Below, in pieces: positions 24,034 through 34,779 of a stretch of DNA of 64,000 nt; positions within the stretch are counted from its first letter, which is position 1; each line of letters opens with the position of its first letter. A program made the position numbers and the translations under genes. The stretch comes from Pogonophryne albipinna (lineage: Eukaryota > Chordata > Actinopteri > Perciformes > Artedidraconidae), in the NCBI GenBank assembly GCA_028583405.1, contig CM053250.1, positions 42,186,283 through 42,250,282 of the forward strand. Direction: 5' to 3'. The notes below the pieces were generated by a model. The model saw nothing but the letters and a program-made list of their open reading frames with translations, had not been told where the DNA came from and searched no databases.

Positions 24034-24483
24034 TGTTATGGTTTGGGAAAGGTAGGACCCAAAAGCAGACTACAAAAAAAAGGTAAGTTGGTCTAGAAAA
24101 ACAAAAGCGAGCTTTATTTTAAAAGCTGATTGCAAAAACATGGCAAAAACACAAAGGAAGCACAAAGAAGATATAATACAAAAAAGCTGACTAAGACTGA
24201 CATGGAGGGGGACGCGAAAAACAAACAATGAACCGACACCGAACACAGGAAGAGACAAGACTAAATACAGGGAGGGGTAATCACGAGACGAGAAACAGCC
24301 GGGCAGGGGAGGAGAAACACAAGGGCAACAGGTGAACACAATCAGACACATCAGGGAAACTAACGACAGGGAGGAAAACACAGGGAGAAGGACCAGGCAA
24401 GAAACAAGGAGGGAAACATGACAGGGAGAACAGAACAGCAAAATAACCCCACAACTAGACACAACAAAACTCAAACCCTGACA
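24034..24483 (-). repeat. Element A 3' LTR
   Basis: In sense this LTR has TATTTAG at 24267-24261, then exactly 30 bp on the predicted transcript start GTCGGTTCATT (24237-24227), then AATAAAGCTCGC as the polyadenylation signal near its end. The 11-mer is the perfect complement of the priming site at 26841-26831. Confidence 0.92.
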
Positions 24484-24649
24484 TAACCCCCACTCAAGGG
24501 ACGGATTCCAGACGTCCCTACATAAAGTCAAACATTTCCAACTGGGTGGGTGGAGGGGGTCCGGAGGACGGGTCTGGATCAACAGCCCAGGAAAGGCATA
24601 GTTCATTGAGGGGTTCTCGGGCGGACGGCCCGGGAGCAAAGCAGAGTCC

Positions 24650-24800
24650 ATGGAGGGGGTGGAGGGCGGACGTCCATGGAGGGGGTCTCGGGCGGACGGC
24701 CCGGGGGCAAGGCAGAGTTTGAGGAGGAGGTCTCAGGCGGACGGCCCGGGGGCAAGGCAGAGTTCATTGTGGGGGTCTCGGGCGGACGGCCCGGGGGCAG
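24650..24800. repeat. GC-rich minisatellite, about 45-bp unit (element A)
   Basis: CTCGGGCGGACGGCCCGGGG recurs four to five times, spaced about 45 bp, separated by GCAAGGCAGAGTT. It lies in the 3' part of element A and is followed by a related Gly/Arg-type repeat to about 25020. The long open frames across it are a by-product of repeat units that are multiples of three without stops. Confidence 0.75.
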
Positions 24801-25259
24801 AGTTCATAAATGGGCGAAGGCCACAGCGGGCGAACTCAGGGGGCCGAGCATGAGGGCGAAGGCAGCGGCTGGAAGAGTCAGGGGGCTGGGCCCGAAGGCG
24901 AGGGCCGCGGCCGGGAAAGTCAGGGGGCCGGGCTCGAGGGAGAAGACCGCGGCACTCAGGGGGCCGGGCTCGAGGGCGAAGACCGCGGCTGGTGAACTCA
25001 GGGGGCCGGGCACAAGGACGGGCAAGAAGACGGCGATGGGACAACTCTGGAGGACGGGTAGGTAGGCGCTGACGGGACAGCTCCGGAGGCCGGGCAGGAC
25101 CCGGTGTCGGCCGGACAGGAACCGGAGCCGGTGGGACAGGCGTAGACGGGATCCTGGACATGACATGGGCTGGTGTCAATGGGACCCCGGATGGAGCAAG
25201 GGCTGGTGTCGATTGGACCACCAACGCAACAGGGCAAGGAGTAGGCAGGACCCCCGGCG

Positions 25260-25860
25260 AGACAGGTGACGGCGGGACCTCCAACGGAACAGGACATGGG
25301 GTTGGCAGGGCTCTTAGCGGAACCCCCAACGGAACAGGACATGGGGTTGGCAGGGCTCTTAGCGGAACCCCCAACGACACAGGACATGGAGTTGGCAGGA
25401 CCCCCGAAGAAACAAGTGTCGGCTGGACCTCCAACGGCACCGGACATAGGGTTGGCTGGACCCCCGGCAGGAGAGTTGTCGGCGGGGCCTCCAACGGCAC
25501 AGGACATAGGGTTGGGAGGACCCCCGGCAGAAGAGTAGTCGGCGGGACCCCCAACGGGACAGGACATTGGGTTGGCAGGACCCCCGGCAGAAGAGTAGTC
25601 GGCGGGACCCCCAACGGGACAGGACATGGAGTTGGTAGGACCCCCAGCAGAACCTCCAACTGCACAGGACATAGGGTTGGCAGGACCCCCGGCAGAAGAG
25701 TAGTCGGCGGGACCTCCAACGGCACAGGACATAGGGTTGGCAGGACCCCCGGCAGAAGAGTAGTCGGCGGGACCCCCAACGGGACAGGACATAGGGTTGG
25801 CAGGACCCCCGGCAGAAAAGTAGTCGGCGGGACCCCCAACGGGACAGGACATGGAGTTGG
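25260..25860. repeat. 60-bp minisatellite, about 10 units (element A)
   Basis: The unit is exactly 60 bp, containing GGCAGGACCCCCGGCAGAAG, AGTAGTCGGC and GGGACAGGACATAGGGTT. It translates on the sense strand as a 20-residue Pro/Leu/Val/Cys repeat (PTTLLPGVLPTLCPVPLEV). Because 60 is divisible by three and stops are absent, several frames on both strands stay open. The same unit occurs in element B at 44320-44910. Confidence 0.9.
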
Positions 25861-25886
25861 GACTTGAGTAGGGACTTGAGTAGGGA

Positions 25887-26840
25887 CTAGAGAAGGGACC
25901 AGAGAAGGGACTTGATTAGGGACTGGAGAGGGGACTGGAGAGGGGACTCGAGAGGGAACTGGAGAGGGGACTCGAGAGGAGACTTGAGAAGGAACTTGAG
26001 AGGAGACTTGAGACGGTCGGTACGCCGACAGAACACGGGGAGCTGGCGTCGGCCGGTACGCCGACAGGACACAAGGTGCTGGAGTCGGCCGGTATGTCGA
26101 CATGACACGGGGAACTGGCGTCGGCCGGAGAGCCAACAGGAGACGAGGGGCTGGAGTCGGCCGGTACGCCGACAGGACACGGGGAGCTGGCGTCGGCCGG
26201 AGAGCCAGTACTGGAGCCGAAACTGGAAAAGGAACCATGGCTGCTGGGGCCGGAACCATGGCTGCTGGGGCCAGAACTGATGCTGGAACCATGGCTGTGT
26301 GGGCCGGTTCTGGAGCCGGAACAATGGCTGTGTGGGATGGTACTGGAGCACGGTACCATGGCTGTGTGGGCCGGCACTGGAGCACGGAACCATGGCTGCT
26401 GGGGCCGGTGCTGGAGCCAGAAACATGGCTGTAGGGGCCGGTGCTGGAGCCGGAAACATGGCTGCAGGAGCTCGGGCTGGTAGCCTGGACTTGGGTCTCC
26501 TTCTCTTAGGAGCATTTTGGAGGCTCCGTGGACCTCCAAAAGCCAGACGAGACCCATCAAAAGCGTCCTCGAAAGAAGCTATGTTGGGAACTGTGGCAGG
26601 CAGAGGGCTAGCAGGCCGGGAAACGCATGTCTGGAGGAAGTCCATAATCCAGCCAGGTAAGAACTTCACTAACCCTGGTTTCTCTGTTGCCCTCTGGTAC
26701 ACCTCTGCCAGGGCAGCCCTCCTTTGCTCCACACTGGTTGCTCCCCTCCATTTACCATAGCTGCAAGCCAGCAAGTAGGTAAATGAGTACAACTCCACTT
26801 CAAATGGATCATCTGCTGGGTCCATATGTGGTCGGTTCAT
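25887..26840 (-). CDS. Gag-like start fused to minisatellite frame (element A)
   Basis: This 317-codon frame starts 3 bp inside the 5' LTR border (26840), or at the second Met (MDPADDPFEVELYS). Residues about 6-85 look like a globular Gag-type N-terminus (ELYSFTYLLACSYGKWRGAT, LVKFLPGWIMDFLQ), as in Tf1/sushi elements that begin MDPA. The remainder runs into Ala/Pro- and Arg/Ser-rich repeats, so it lacks a capsid core and zinc knuckle. Element B keeps the homologous MDPA...ELY start but stops after about 37 codons, which argues that the protein is dispensable. Alternative: purely structural RNA with incidental coding. Confidence 0.5.
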   Translation of the reverse strand: MNRPHMDPADDPFEVELYSFTYLLACSYGKWRGATSVEQRRAALAEVYQRATEKPGLVKFLPGWIMDFLQTCVSRPASPLPATVPNIASFEDAFDGSRLAFGGPRSLQNAPKRRRPKSRLPARAPAAMFPAPAPAPTAMFLAPAPAPAAMVPCSSAGPHSHGTVLQYHPTQPLFRLQNRPTQPWFQHQFWPQQPWFRPQQPWFLFQFRLQYWLSGRRQLPVSCRRTGRLQPLVSCWLSGRRQFPVSCRHTGRLQHLVSCRRTGRRQLPVFCRRTDRLKSPLKFLLKSPLESPLQFPLESPLQSPLQSLIKSLLWSLL

Positions 26841-26841
26841 T
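26831..26841 (-). promoter_or_regulatory. Element A self-priming site
   Basis: The sense sequence AATGAACCGAC begins 1 nt after the 5' LTR. It is the exact reverse complement of GTCGGTTCATT inside the 3' LTR at the predicted transcript start; the 5' LTR copy (27045-27035) has one C-to-T change that still allows a G-U pair. There is no TGG-starting tRNA primer site. Tf1/sushi elements are known to prime from their own RNA 5' end in this way. Confidence 0.75.
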
Positions 26842-26842
26842 C

Positions 26843-27291
26843 TGTTATGGTTTGGGAAAGGTAGGACCCAAAAGCAGACTACAAAAAAAGGTAAATTAGT
26901 CTAGAAAAACAAAAGCGAGCTTTATTTTAAAAGCTGATTGCAAAAACATGGCAAAAACACAAAAGAAGCACAAGGAAGATATAATACAAAAAAGCTGACG
27001 AAGACTGACATGGAGGGAGACGGGAAAAACAAACAATGAACCAACACCGAACACAGGAAGAGACTAGACTAAATACAGGGAGGGGTAATCACGAGACGAG
27101 AAACAGCCGGGCAGGGGAGGAGAAACACAAGGGAAACAGGTGAACACAATTAGACCCACCAGGGAAACTAACGACAGGGAGGAAAACACAGGGAGAAGGA
27201 CCAGACAAGAAAGAAGGAGGAAAACATGACAGGGAGAACAGAACAGCCAAATAACCCCACAACTAGACACATCAAAGCTCAAACCCTGACA
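26843..27291 (-). repeat. Element A 5' LTR
   Basis: Sense TATTTAG is at 27075-27069 and the predicted start at 27045, again 30 bp apart. It ends CCATAACA at 26843. It is slightly diverged from the 24034-24483 copy. Confidence 0.92.
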
Positions 27292-27769
27292 GTATTATAC
27301 TTAAAGACAGGGCTATTCAGTTAAGAGAAGGAAAGCAAATTGTTATAATGGGTGATGTAACATTAATGACAGACATAATATGAGGTCCCTGGCACTCAGA
27401 CTCTAGTGATTCAAAGTGTGATTTTAGCAAACGAGTGCTTTTGTTTTGATATCACTTCCGTGAGTTTAGCCCCGCCCCTCGCCCCAAGGACCATTTGACC
27501 ATTCAGTAAGGTAAAAAGCAAAAACGCCTCTCAGACGCTCTTCCATTTACGTGTTTAATAAAGAAAAACAATTGGACGGTAGATACACGGATTAATCTGT
27601 CACAAACTGTATAGTCTAGTTGCCAGCGTAGTGAAGCCGGAAATGTTGAGTACCCCAAAGTTTTATGTTAAAAATGTAATATGGGTCTCCAGCACATAGA
27701 AACTGCCGAATGCTAACTTGCATATGTTGGGCAATTTGCACAGTAAGCGTTAGTTGGTTTAATTTAAAT
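27292..27769. other. Spacer with inverted-repeat arm 2
   Basis: After the GTATT duplication, the interval holds the second arm (27438-27600) of the inverted repeat that begins at 19571. The last eight bases (27762-27769, ATTTAAAT) are the target of the next hAT. Confidence 0.7.
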
Positions 27770-28310
27770 CAGGGGTGTCAAACTCAAATACACAGTGGGC
27801 CAAAATTAAAAAAAACAGTACTAGTCGAGGGCTGGACTGGTTCGATGTTTATTGCAAAACTTTTTGAAATTAACTTATTGCACATATTAAACCTGGAACT
27901 ACCAAAGCTTAAATAATTGCATATAAAAACGACATTAAACATTAAATAATCAGTTGTATTAATTTCTTATTGCTCTATCTGCAGCTTTTCCGGAGTCATT
28001 TCTTATGATTACATTTTTCCACAGGCCAACAACAGCTTGACTGAAAAAAATTGCAAAAGGAAACATCCATATAAACTCAGTTTGCTGCTCTGTGATGCTA
28101 GTTTTAGCCATATACTTGGCATCTCATCTTGGGTGCATCAATGTTTGGGCTCAGGCTCTGAGCTGAGGAAATCCTCAGGATTGAGTGAAGGTGTGCGTGC
28201 AATATACCGGCGGGCCAGATCTAATAGTAATTAGAAATTATCCTGCGGGCCGAAATTAAATTCTACCACGGGCCGGATTTGGCCCCCGGGCCTTGAGTTT
28301 GACATATGTT
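27770..28310. mobile_element. Small non-autonomous hAT, 541 bp, exact 8-bp duplication
   Basis: It begins CAGGGGTGTCAAACTCAAAT, the Charlie-type hAT terminus, and ends in GGGCCTTGAGTTTGACATAT plus GTT, with a decayed right tip. ATTTAAAT flanks it at 27762-27769 and 28311-28318. Subterminal GTGGGCCAAAATT and CGGGCCGGATTTGGCCCCCG are characteristic. No coding sequence remains. Confidence 0.92.
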
Positions 28311-28904
28311 ATTTAAATCAATGTAGCATATGTAATTTTTTATACTGAAAATGTGCTATGTGTTTATATGTGCTGGGGACCCCTACTATACATTTCTAAC
28401 ATAAAATGTTGGTTTACTCAACCTTTCCGGGTTCACATTAGGACTCTATGTGCTAACTAGATTAGTACACTAGTTTTCCATCACCAAACGGTTGACAGGC
28501 AGAGCTAGCGAACAAACAGCTAGCAGTTAGGAAAAGCTGAAAGATCCGATCTTAAAGGGAAAGTGGACATACATTTGTTGACAGAAACATAACTCGATTC
28601 CAAATGTATGCCAATGTTCCCTTCATTTGTGTATTGTTCGCTAAGACATACTGTATATGTGAAACAAATGTCTCATTGTGAGCTTTAGGCTGAAGTGTAA
28701 ATGGATGGTATTCCTCTGTCTCTGTGGCGCTGTTATATCTTACACAGGCTCCGCCCTCTACTAGACTCTATGGGTACTATCTCTCAACTATACTATGCGA
28801 GCATTCACCTACTGAGATATCTATAAATGTAGCCGCCCCCTTGGGGCGGGTCTACCTGAATGCGGGCGCAAGCCCACCGTATATAAGGCGGCCACGCCTC
28901 CTGA
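28311..28904. other. Spacer with GC-rich TATA-containing block
   Basis: Mostly featureless. At 28830-28890 a GC-rich block (CCCCCTTGGGGCGGG, GCGGGCGCAAGCCC) is followed by GTATATAAGGCGG, which reads like a transposon or LTR promoter, but no transcript unit can be assigned. Confidence 0.35.
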
Positions 28905-29540
28905 CTGTCATCCTTTATCAGTCTGCAGCCCTTGTATATTTTATTATGTGAAGCACTATATGGTTTCATGAAAAATATCTACTGTTTACTTGTAGATATA
29001 TACTAAAGCATACAAATAAAGTGTGTAATGTAGGCCTGTTACATATATTATTGCTGTTCTCACTGTAAACATCGCCTCACAATGAAAGCAGTTGTATTAA
29101 AAAAAAAAGTAGCCTAACATCCAGGGGACATGTGATTAGTGAGTAAACAAACAGTAAAGGGCAGAAAGTCTGATGCACATTTGATCATCTTAAATAACTT
29201 ATAATCACAACGGGAACAGTTTGCAGAGCTGTGCTTCGTTGACATAAGACCAGCCATGCGTCACGCCTCTTTTAAACATCACTGTTGCCTGAAATCGACT
29301 CCGGAGGATACATCAGTGTACCCTCGGTTATAGCTCCTCCAGAGAGACTCCTTTCTCCTCTAAATCAGTGTATCCTCGGTTACGGCTCCTCCAGACAGCC
29401 TCCTCGATAATCGATCCTCGACGAGCCTTTAGAGAAATTAGTTTTCCTTCGAGACGCCGCGCCGACATCCGTTTCCGGGTCGCTGCCGGAGGACCTGGGA
29501 GTCTGGGACGCGTAAATTATAGAAATGACAAACGGCTCAT
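28905..29540 (+). repeat. Composite repeat unit 1: TIR-element interior
   Basis: This block is homologous to the interior of the TIR element at 57509-58603: TTATTATGTGAAGCACTA, GTAGGCCTGTTA, GTTCTCACTGTAAACA, then TCAGTGTATCCTCGGTTA and CCTCCTCGATAATCGATC. It ends AAATTATAGAAATGACAAAC. The TIRs are missing. It recurs at 32905-32960 (partial) and at 36480-36987 plus 38654-38765. Confidence 0.75.
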
Positions 29541-29660
29541 TTCGGAGGACTCGCACGCGTCTGCTTGATGCCAGGACGACCGGCCGCCCTCCCCGACAGG
29601 CGCACGGACGCGAGGGCCCGCTCATCACTGCGCGCACTTCTGTGACCGCAGTTGTAATTA

Positions 29661-31150
29661 GGGCCCGAGCACGGAGCGCTAGGACCCAACGGCGTCCTAG
29701 CACAAAGTGCGAGGAACCTATTGTTATTGGAGGAATTATTATTATTAGGGCCCGAGCACGGAGCGTTAGGACCCGACGGCGTCCTAGCACGAAGTGCGAG
29801 GAACCTATTGTTATTGGTGGTATTATTAGGGCCCGAGCACGGAGCGCTAGGACCCAATGGCGTCCTAGCACTAGTGTTAATTTCGTTGACTAAAACTATG
29901 ACGAAATATGTTCGTCAACGACCTTTTTTTCCATGACGAAAACGAGACGATGACGAGACGGCACCGACGGCAGTAAACAATAACTGTAACAAAATCATCA
30001 TGCAATATCGTTGACGAAAAGTGACGAGACGAAAATGTAGTTTACTAAATAAAAACTATGCCAAAATCTCTCTTTACTTTCGTTGACGAAAAATGAGGAG
30101 ACGAAATATTATCAAAGATAACGTTACATCTCTGATAGTCAGTTTTTCTCCCAGCAGTTCCATTTCCGGTGCTGCGGCAGGGCAGCAGCTGTGTGTCTGT
30201 GCTGCGCGCGGCCGTAGATTTGAATTACACCGGGCAGCGGCACACTGTGAACTGTCAGGAAGACTCGGGTCTAACTCATGGTCTAACTAACCTTATTTAA
30301 CAGAAAATAAAATGGCAACAACAGGGCTTGGGAGCAGTGGTCGCACTCGCGTTAACCAAATACCCCCGTCAGCGCGAGTGAGTGATAAATTGTGCACTCG
30401 ACGGATAATAATGGATTATGACGGAAATGTTACGATCCTGTCCGTCAAAATGACTGACAACGAAAAAGTCTAAAGCCACCACTGCTTGGGAGAAAGAAAC
30501 GATGTGATATTTGGGCCCATTTTCGCTACAATGAGGCGGAGAAAAAAAGCGAATGCATTGTTTTATCAGAAGGGAAGCAATGTGGTCATAACACAGGTAA
30601 AAACACCACAAACCTGACCAGATACTCTCTGCAAAGCTTCTTAATCATTCAACCTGTGTTTTTCATCAAATAAGGACAAGATATAATCTTATTTATTTAC
30701 ATATACTAAAATGACAAATTATTGGTTTTGGCTAGACTAGTTTGACTGAAATGTTCTATATAATCTGATGACTAAAAAAAACTCAACAGTTTTCATTGAC
30801 AAAAAGTAGACTAAAATGTTCAGACTTTTAGTCGACTAAATCTTGACTAAAATGTTTACTGTTTTAGTCGACTAAAATAAGACTAAAATGCTCAGACTTT
30901 TAGTCGACTAAAACTTGACTAAATAAAAACAGGATGAAGGTGACTAAATATGACTAAAACTAAAAAGGAAATTTAACACAGGACTAAGACTAAAACTAAA
31001 TAAAAAAATAGCTGACGAAATTAACACTACCTAGCACGAAGTGCGAGGAAACCTATTGTTATTGGTGGAATTATTAGAGCCCGAGCTAGGACCCAACGGT
31101 GTCCTAGCACGAAGTGCGAGGAACCTATTGTTATTGGTGGTATTATTATT
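29661..31150. repeat. 81-bp hairpin-bearing tandem array 1, split by a hAT
   Basis: Units begin GGGCCCGAGCACGGAGCGCT at 29661, 29748 and 29829, and the array resumes after the hAT at 31038-31150. Each unit contains the perfect stem GCTAGGAC/GTCCTAGC and a smaller stem GCAC/GTGC (GCACGAAGTGC), then ACCTATTGTTATTGGTGGAA. This is a well-known style of teleost repeat; the name is not certain. Confidence 0.85.
29872..31029. mobile_element. hAT element, 1158 bp, exact 8-bp duplication, inside the array
   Basis: It begins TAGTGTTAATTTCGTTGACT and ends GACGAAATTAACACTA. CCTAGCAC is duplicated exactly (29864-29871, 31030-31037). The interior is rich in AGTCGACTAAA subterminal repeats, near 30830-30920. 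No transposase frame is visible. Confidence 0.95.
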
Positions 31151-31960
31151 TTTAGTCGCCATCTTTCTTGTTTTTGAGGCCTTTAGGACGCTGACAAAGT
31201 TGTATAATTGTGCACGGACGCCAGAACCGGTAAAAATTGCAACATTCTGGAGTCAATGGGTTAAAATATTCCACCTTGCTCGCTAGCGCCACCTATGGCC
31301 ATTTCCGTTTTTGGAAAGATGTACAAAGTCGCACCGTAACTCCAAATGACCTGAAATTTTGCACACATATCCGGGTGGACCTGCTCTACATATAATCCGC
31401 TTGGCACCTAAGCTCCGCCTACATTTTTTTTTTTTTAATTGGCATAATGTTCAAAACAGTTAAATATTCACTTAAATTTCAATTTTCAGTTTTTCAACAC
31501 CAAACTTTGTATACAGCATCGGTGGAGGGTCAAACACATTACCCTAGGAGATGAGCATGTTCAAACGACAAATATTTCCGCCATGAATTAAAACGTACTC
31601 GCAAAAAGGCGGGACTTAGAAACAAATGCTCATAATTCATCAACAATGTATCCAAACATCACAGATTTTGGTGGAAACGTTCAGTCTGTCTTGGGGAATA
31701 GGCACAACAAAGTATTTTCATTTTGGACTATAGGGGGCGCCAAAAACACCACAAATGTATAACTCAAGAGCGGATGGACTAATCTTTTTTTTTTTTATTA
31801 CACATACTCTCGGGGTGACTACGAACTGAGATTTAAAGTGTCGCAACAAATGCCGAATGTGGGCGTGGCCTATACATTTTTTTTTAAATTGCATATACAT
31901 TTTTCTTAAATTAAGATAGCATAAAATGAGCTTCGGACGCAAAACTTGGGACACACGTCA
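31151..31960. repeat. Composite repeat unit 1: spacer module
   Basis: Starting GAGGCCTTTAGGACGCTGAC, this module recurs at about 33990-34780 and 38850-39640 with high similarity (CACATATCCGGGTGGACCTG, TCGGTGGAGGGTCA, TCTCGGGGTGACTACGAACT). It has no coding features. Confidence 0.8.
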
Positions 31961-32780
31961 GAGCCCAGCACTTTTTCGAGAATGTACAAAAAAACTGCTC
32001 ACTAGCGCCCCCTATTGTGTGGTAGTCACATATAGTTTCTCAGAACGTCACGAATTTTGGCACAGACATTCCTCATGGAATTGCGGATATATTTGTAAAT
32101 ACATTCCATTAGCCCCGCCCCCCAAAAAGTCGGCCATTTTGAAATATGTGCGTTTTTCAGCCATTTTACGCACGTTCTTGCGAACTCCTCCTAGGGGAAT
32201 GATCGGAAAAATTCCAATCCAGGACACGTTCAGCCCCTATCCAATATGAAACTTAATTGAGGAGCACATTTTTTTTAAATTACTCGTGGAGGTCGTAAGC
32301 TAACAGCGAATACACCATTTTTGACGATTTACATGGCGCAAATTACTCCAAACTACTCGGATGTAGTTATTCCGATATTCACGAAACGCTGTATACATAT
32401 TGCTATTATGATTGCACATATATTTCAAATTGCCTTCCATTAGCCCCGCCCCCGACAAAGTCGGCCATTTTGAAAAATGTGCGTTTTTCAGCCATTCACG
32501 AAACGCTGTATACAAATTTGTCTTATGATTGTGGACATATTTCAAATTTGCTTTTATTAGCCCCGCCCCCCAGGAAGTTGGCCATATTAAACAATGTGCG
32601 TTTCTCATGCATTTTAAGCACATTTTTGCAAACTCCTCCTAGGGAAATGTTCCAAAAAATTCCAATCCAGCACAAATTCTGCCCATATCCAATGTGATGC
32701 TAAATTGTGAAGCAAATAGTTGCTAGCTGAAACGAGGACCTCGTAAGCTAACGGACAATATACCTTTTTGGACCATTTAT
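31961..32780. repeat. 331-bp-type array in unit 1
   Basis: Two to three irregular copies contain TAGCCCCGCCCCC, GTCGGCCATTTTG, GTGCGTTTTTCAGCCATTTT, ACTCCTCCTAGG, GAAAAATTCCAATCCAGGAC and GGAGGTCGTAAGCTAACAGC. The array ends CAGATAAGCTACTGAATCC, GCCTGTCTGCCTGGCACATC. Confidence 0.8.
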
Positions 32781-32994
32781 ATGTCAGATAAGCTACTGAA
32801 TCCTGCCTGTCTGCCTGGCACATCAACGCTCACAAACACACACACAGACAGACACACAAACAACAAACACAAACAGCTCCTCAAGCATATAATACATATT
32901 ACGCTACAGCCCTTGTATTTATTATGTGAAGCACCATATGGTTTCATGAAAAATATCTACTGATTATTACAGCCGGAGACTCGCAACGGCGGTG

Positions 32995-33087
32995 GACTTT
33001 CACAGCACCGCTGCACCGGAGCCACCAGAGCCTCGCAACGGCAGGTGTTTGCCGATGCGGTACCGGCGCAGCGGCGCTGTGAAAGTC
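32995..33087. repeat. 20-bp inverted repeat in GC-rich block
   Basis: GACTTTCACAGCACCGCTGC (32995-33014) pairs with GCAGCGGCGCTGTGAAAGTC (33068-33087) with one mismatch. The block replaces the TIR-element interior in composite unit 2. Function is unknown. Confidence 0.8.
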
Positions 33088-33634
33088 TGCGGGAGCGGCC
33101 CAACGGGAAAAGTCCCGAATCTCCTGATGGCCTTTCCGAGCCTGCTCAGACTCACACAACTGAAACCAAAGTCATTTGCAGACATATGTAAAAATCTCTC
33201 ATAGGCCTACACACATGTGAAACGCTCTCACACACAGACACAACAGCGCTGCATTCAGGAAGAAAAGCAATGTGGAGCGGCACCTCACCACTTCATAAGG
33301 AGTTTAACCGTGACACTTTTCGAAATCCCGTTTGTGTCCCCCCATTTTACAAATAGGCCTATGTTTATTATTATCTTTTTTTATTCAACAAACGACACCT
33401 GGTTGATGCAGGAAAAATGGTACCAACACAACTGGCGCACATGCCTAACATTTCCTGGTCAGAAACAAAGGAACGCAAAGTCAGGTAAACTATTTAGAGG
33501 GATGACAAATGGCTCATTTCGGAGGACTGGGGGGGGGGGACCAGCAACCCTCCCCGACAGGCGCACAGACGCGAGGGCCCGCTCATCACTGCGCGCACAA
33601 GTGCGACCGCAGGTTTAATTATTATTAATATTAT
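33088..33634. repeat. Composite repeat unit 2: lead-in
   Basis: The first part (33088-33490) is not shared with units 1 and 3. From about 33500 (ACAAATGGCTCATTTCGGAGG, CTCCCCGACAGGCGCAC, CGCTCATCACTGCGCGCAC) it matches 29525-29655 and leads into the second 81-bp array. Confidence 0.7.
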
Positions 33635-33965
33635 GGCCCGAGCACGGAGCGCTAGGACCCAACGGCGTCCTAGCACGAAGTGCGAGGAACCTATTGTTAT
33701 TGGTGGAATTATTAGGGCCCGAGCACGGAGCGCTAGGACCCAACGGCGTCCTAGCACGAAGTGCGAGGAAACTATTGTTATTGGTGGAATTATTCTTATT
33801 AGGGCCCGAGCATGGAGCGCTAGAACCCGACGGCGTCCTAGCACGAAGTGCGAGGAACCTATTGTTATTGGTGGTATTATTAGGGCCCGAGCACGGAGCG
33901 CTAGGACCCGATGGCGTCCTAGCACGAAGTGCGAGGAACCTATTGTTATTGGTGGAATTATTATT
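33635..33965. repeat. 81-bp hairpin-bearing tandem array 2, four units
   Basis: Units start at 33635, 33716, 33803 and 33884 (spacing 81, 87, 81). The units are close to identical to one another and to array 1. Because 81 is a multiple of three without stops, they give long but meaningless open frames. Confidence 0.9.
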
Positions 33966-34779
33966 TTTCTGCTGGCGTTTCCTGTTTTTGAGGCCTTTAG
34001 GACGCTGACAAAGTTGTATAATTTTGCACGGACGCCAGGACTGGTGAAAACTACCTTATTCTGGAGTCAATGGGTTAAATATTCCAACGTGCTCGCTAGC
34101 GCCACCTATGAAAAACCCATTTCGGAATAAATGTACAAAGTCGCACCGTAACTCCAAATGACCTGAAATATTGCACACATATCCGGGTGGACCTGCTCTA
34201 CAAATAATCCTCTTGGAACCCTAAGCTCCGCCTACATTTTTTTTTTTTTAATTGGCATAATGTTCAAAACAGTTAAATATTCACTTAAATTTCAATTTTC
34301 AGTTTTTCAACACCAAACTTTGTATACAGCATCGGTGGAGGGTCAGACACATTACCCTAGGAGATGAGCATGTTCAAACGATAAATATTTCCGCCATGAA
34401 TTAAAACGTACTCGCAAAAAGGCGGGGCTTAGAAAGAAATGCTCATAACTCATCAACAATGTATCCATTCACCACAGATTTTGGTGGAAAGGTTCAGTCT
34501 GTCTTGGGAAATAGGCACACCAAAGCATTTTCATTTTGGACTATAGGGGGTGCCAAAAACACTACCAATTTATAACTCAAGAGTGGATGGACGAATTTTT
34601 TTTATTTTTTTGTACACATACTCTCGGGGTGACTACGAACTCAGATTAAACGTGTCGCAACAAATTCAGAATGTGGGCATGGCCTATACATTTTTTTTAA
34701 ATTGCGATAGCATAAAATGAGCTTCGGACACAAAACTAGGGACACACGTCAGAGCCCACAACCTTTTCGAGAAAGTCGG
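33966..34779. repeat. Composite repeat unit 2: spacer module
   Basis: Matches the 31151-31960 module, beginning TTGAGGCCTTTAGGACGCTG. It lacks any gene. Confidence 0.8.

Larger units (their letters stand above)
24034..27291 (-). mobile_element. LTR element A: complete non-autonomous Tf1/sushi-like retrotransposon
   Basis: The element spans 3258 bp in minus orientation. GTATT is duplicated exactly at 24029-24033 and 27292-27296. The LTRs (450 and 449 bp, TGTCAGGG...CCATAACA in sense) differ at roughly twenty positions by eye. The interior has a predicted self-priming site beside the 5' LTR, a short Gag-like start, then GC-rich minisatellites and a purine tract (GAGTGGGGGTTA) before the 3' LTR. 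No protease, reverse transcriptase or integrase is present, so it must move in trans. Its interior shares ordered modules with element B at 43675-46345. Confidence 0.93.

Noticed and set aside
25260..25860. CRISPR-like array
   Set aside because: Units are contiguous with no unique spacers and the genome is a vertebrate. It is a minisatellite inside a retrotransposon.
24733..26385. 550-residue Pro-rich minus frame as a host collagen-like or mucin-like gene
   Set aside because: It lies wholly between LTRs with a target duplication and is made of 60-bp and shorter tandem units that leave several frames open on both strands. It has no splice signals or domain.
33635..33965. Bacterial-style repeat or CRISPR array in the 81-bp hairpin units
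   Set aside because: Whole units are repeated without variable spacers, and the same unit is dispersed in this fish intron.
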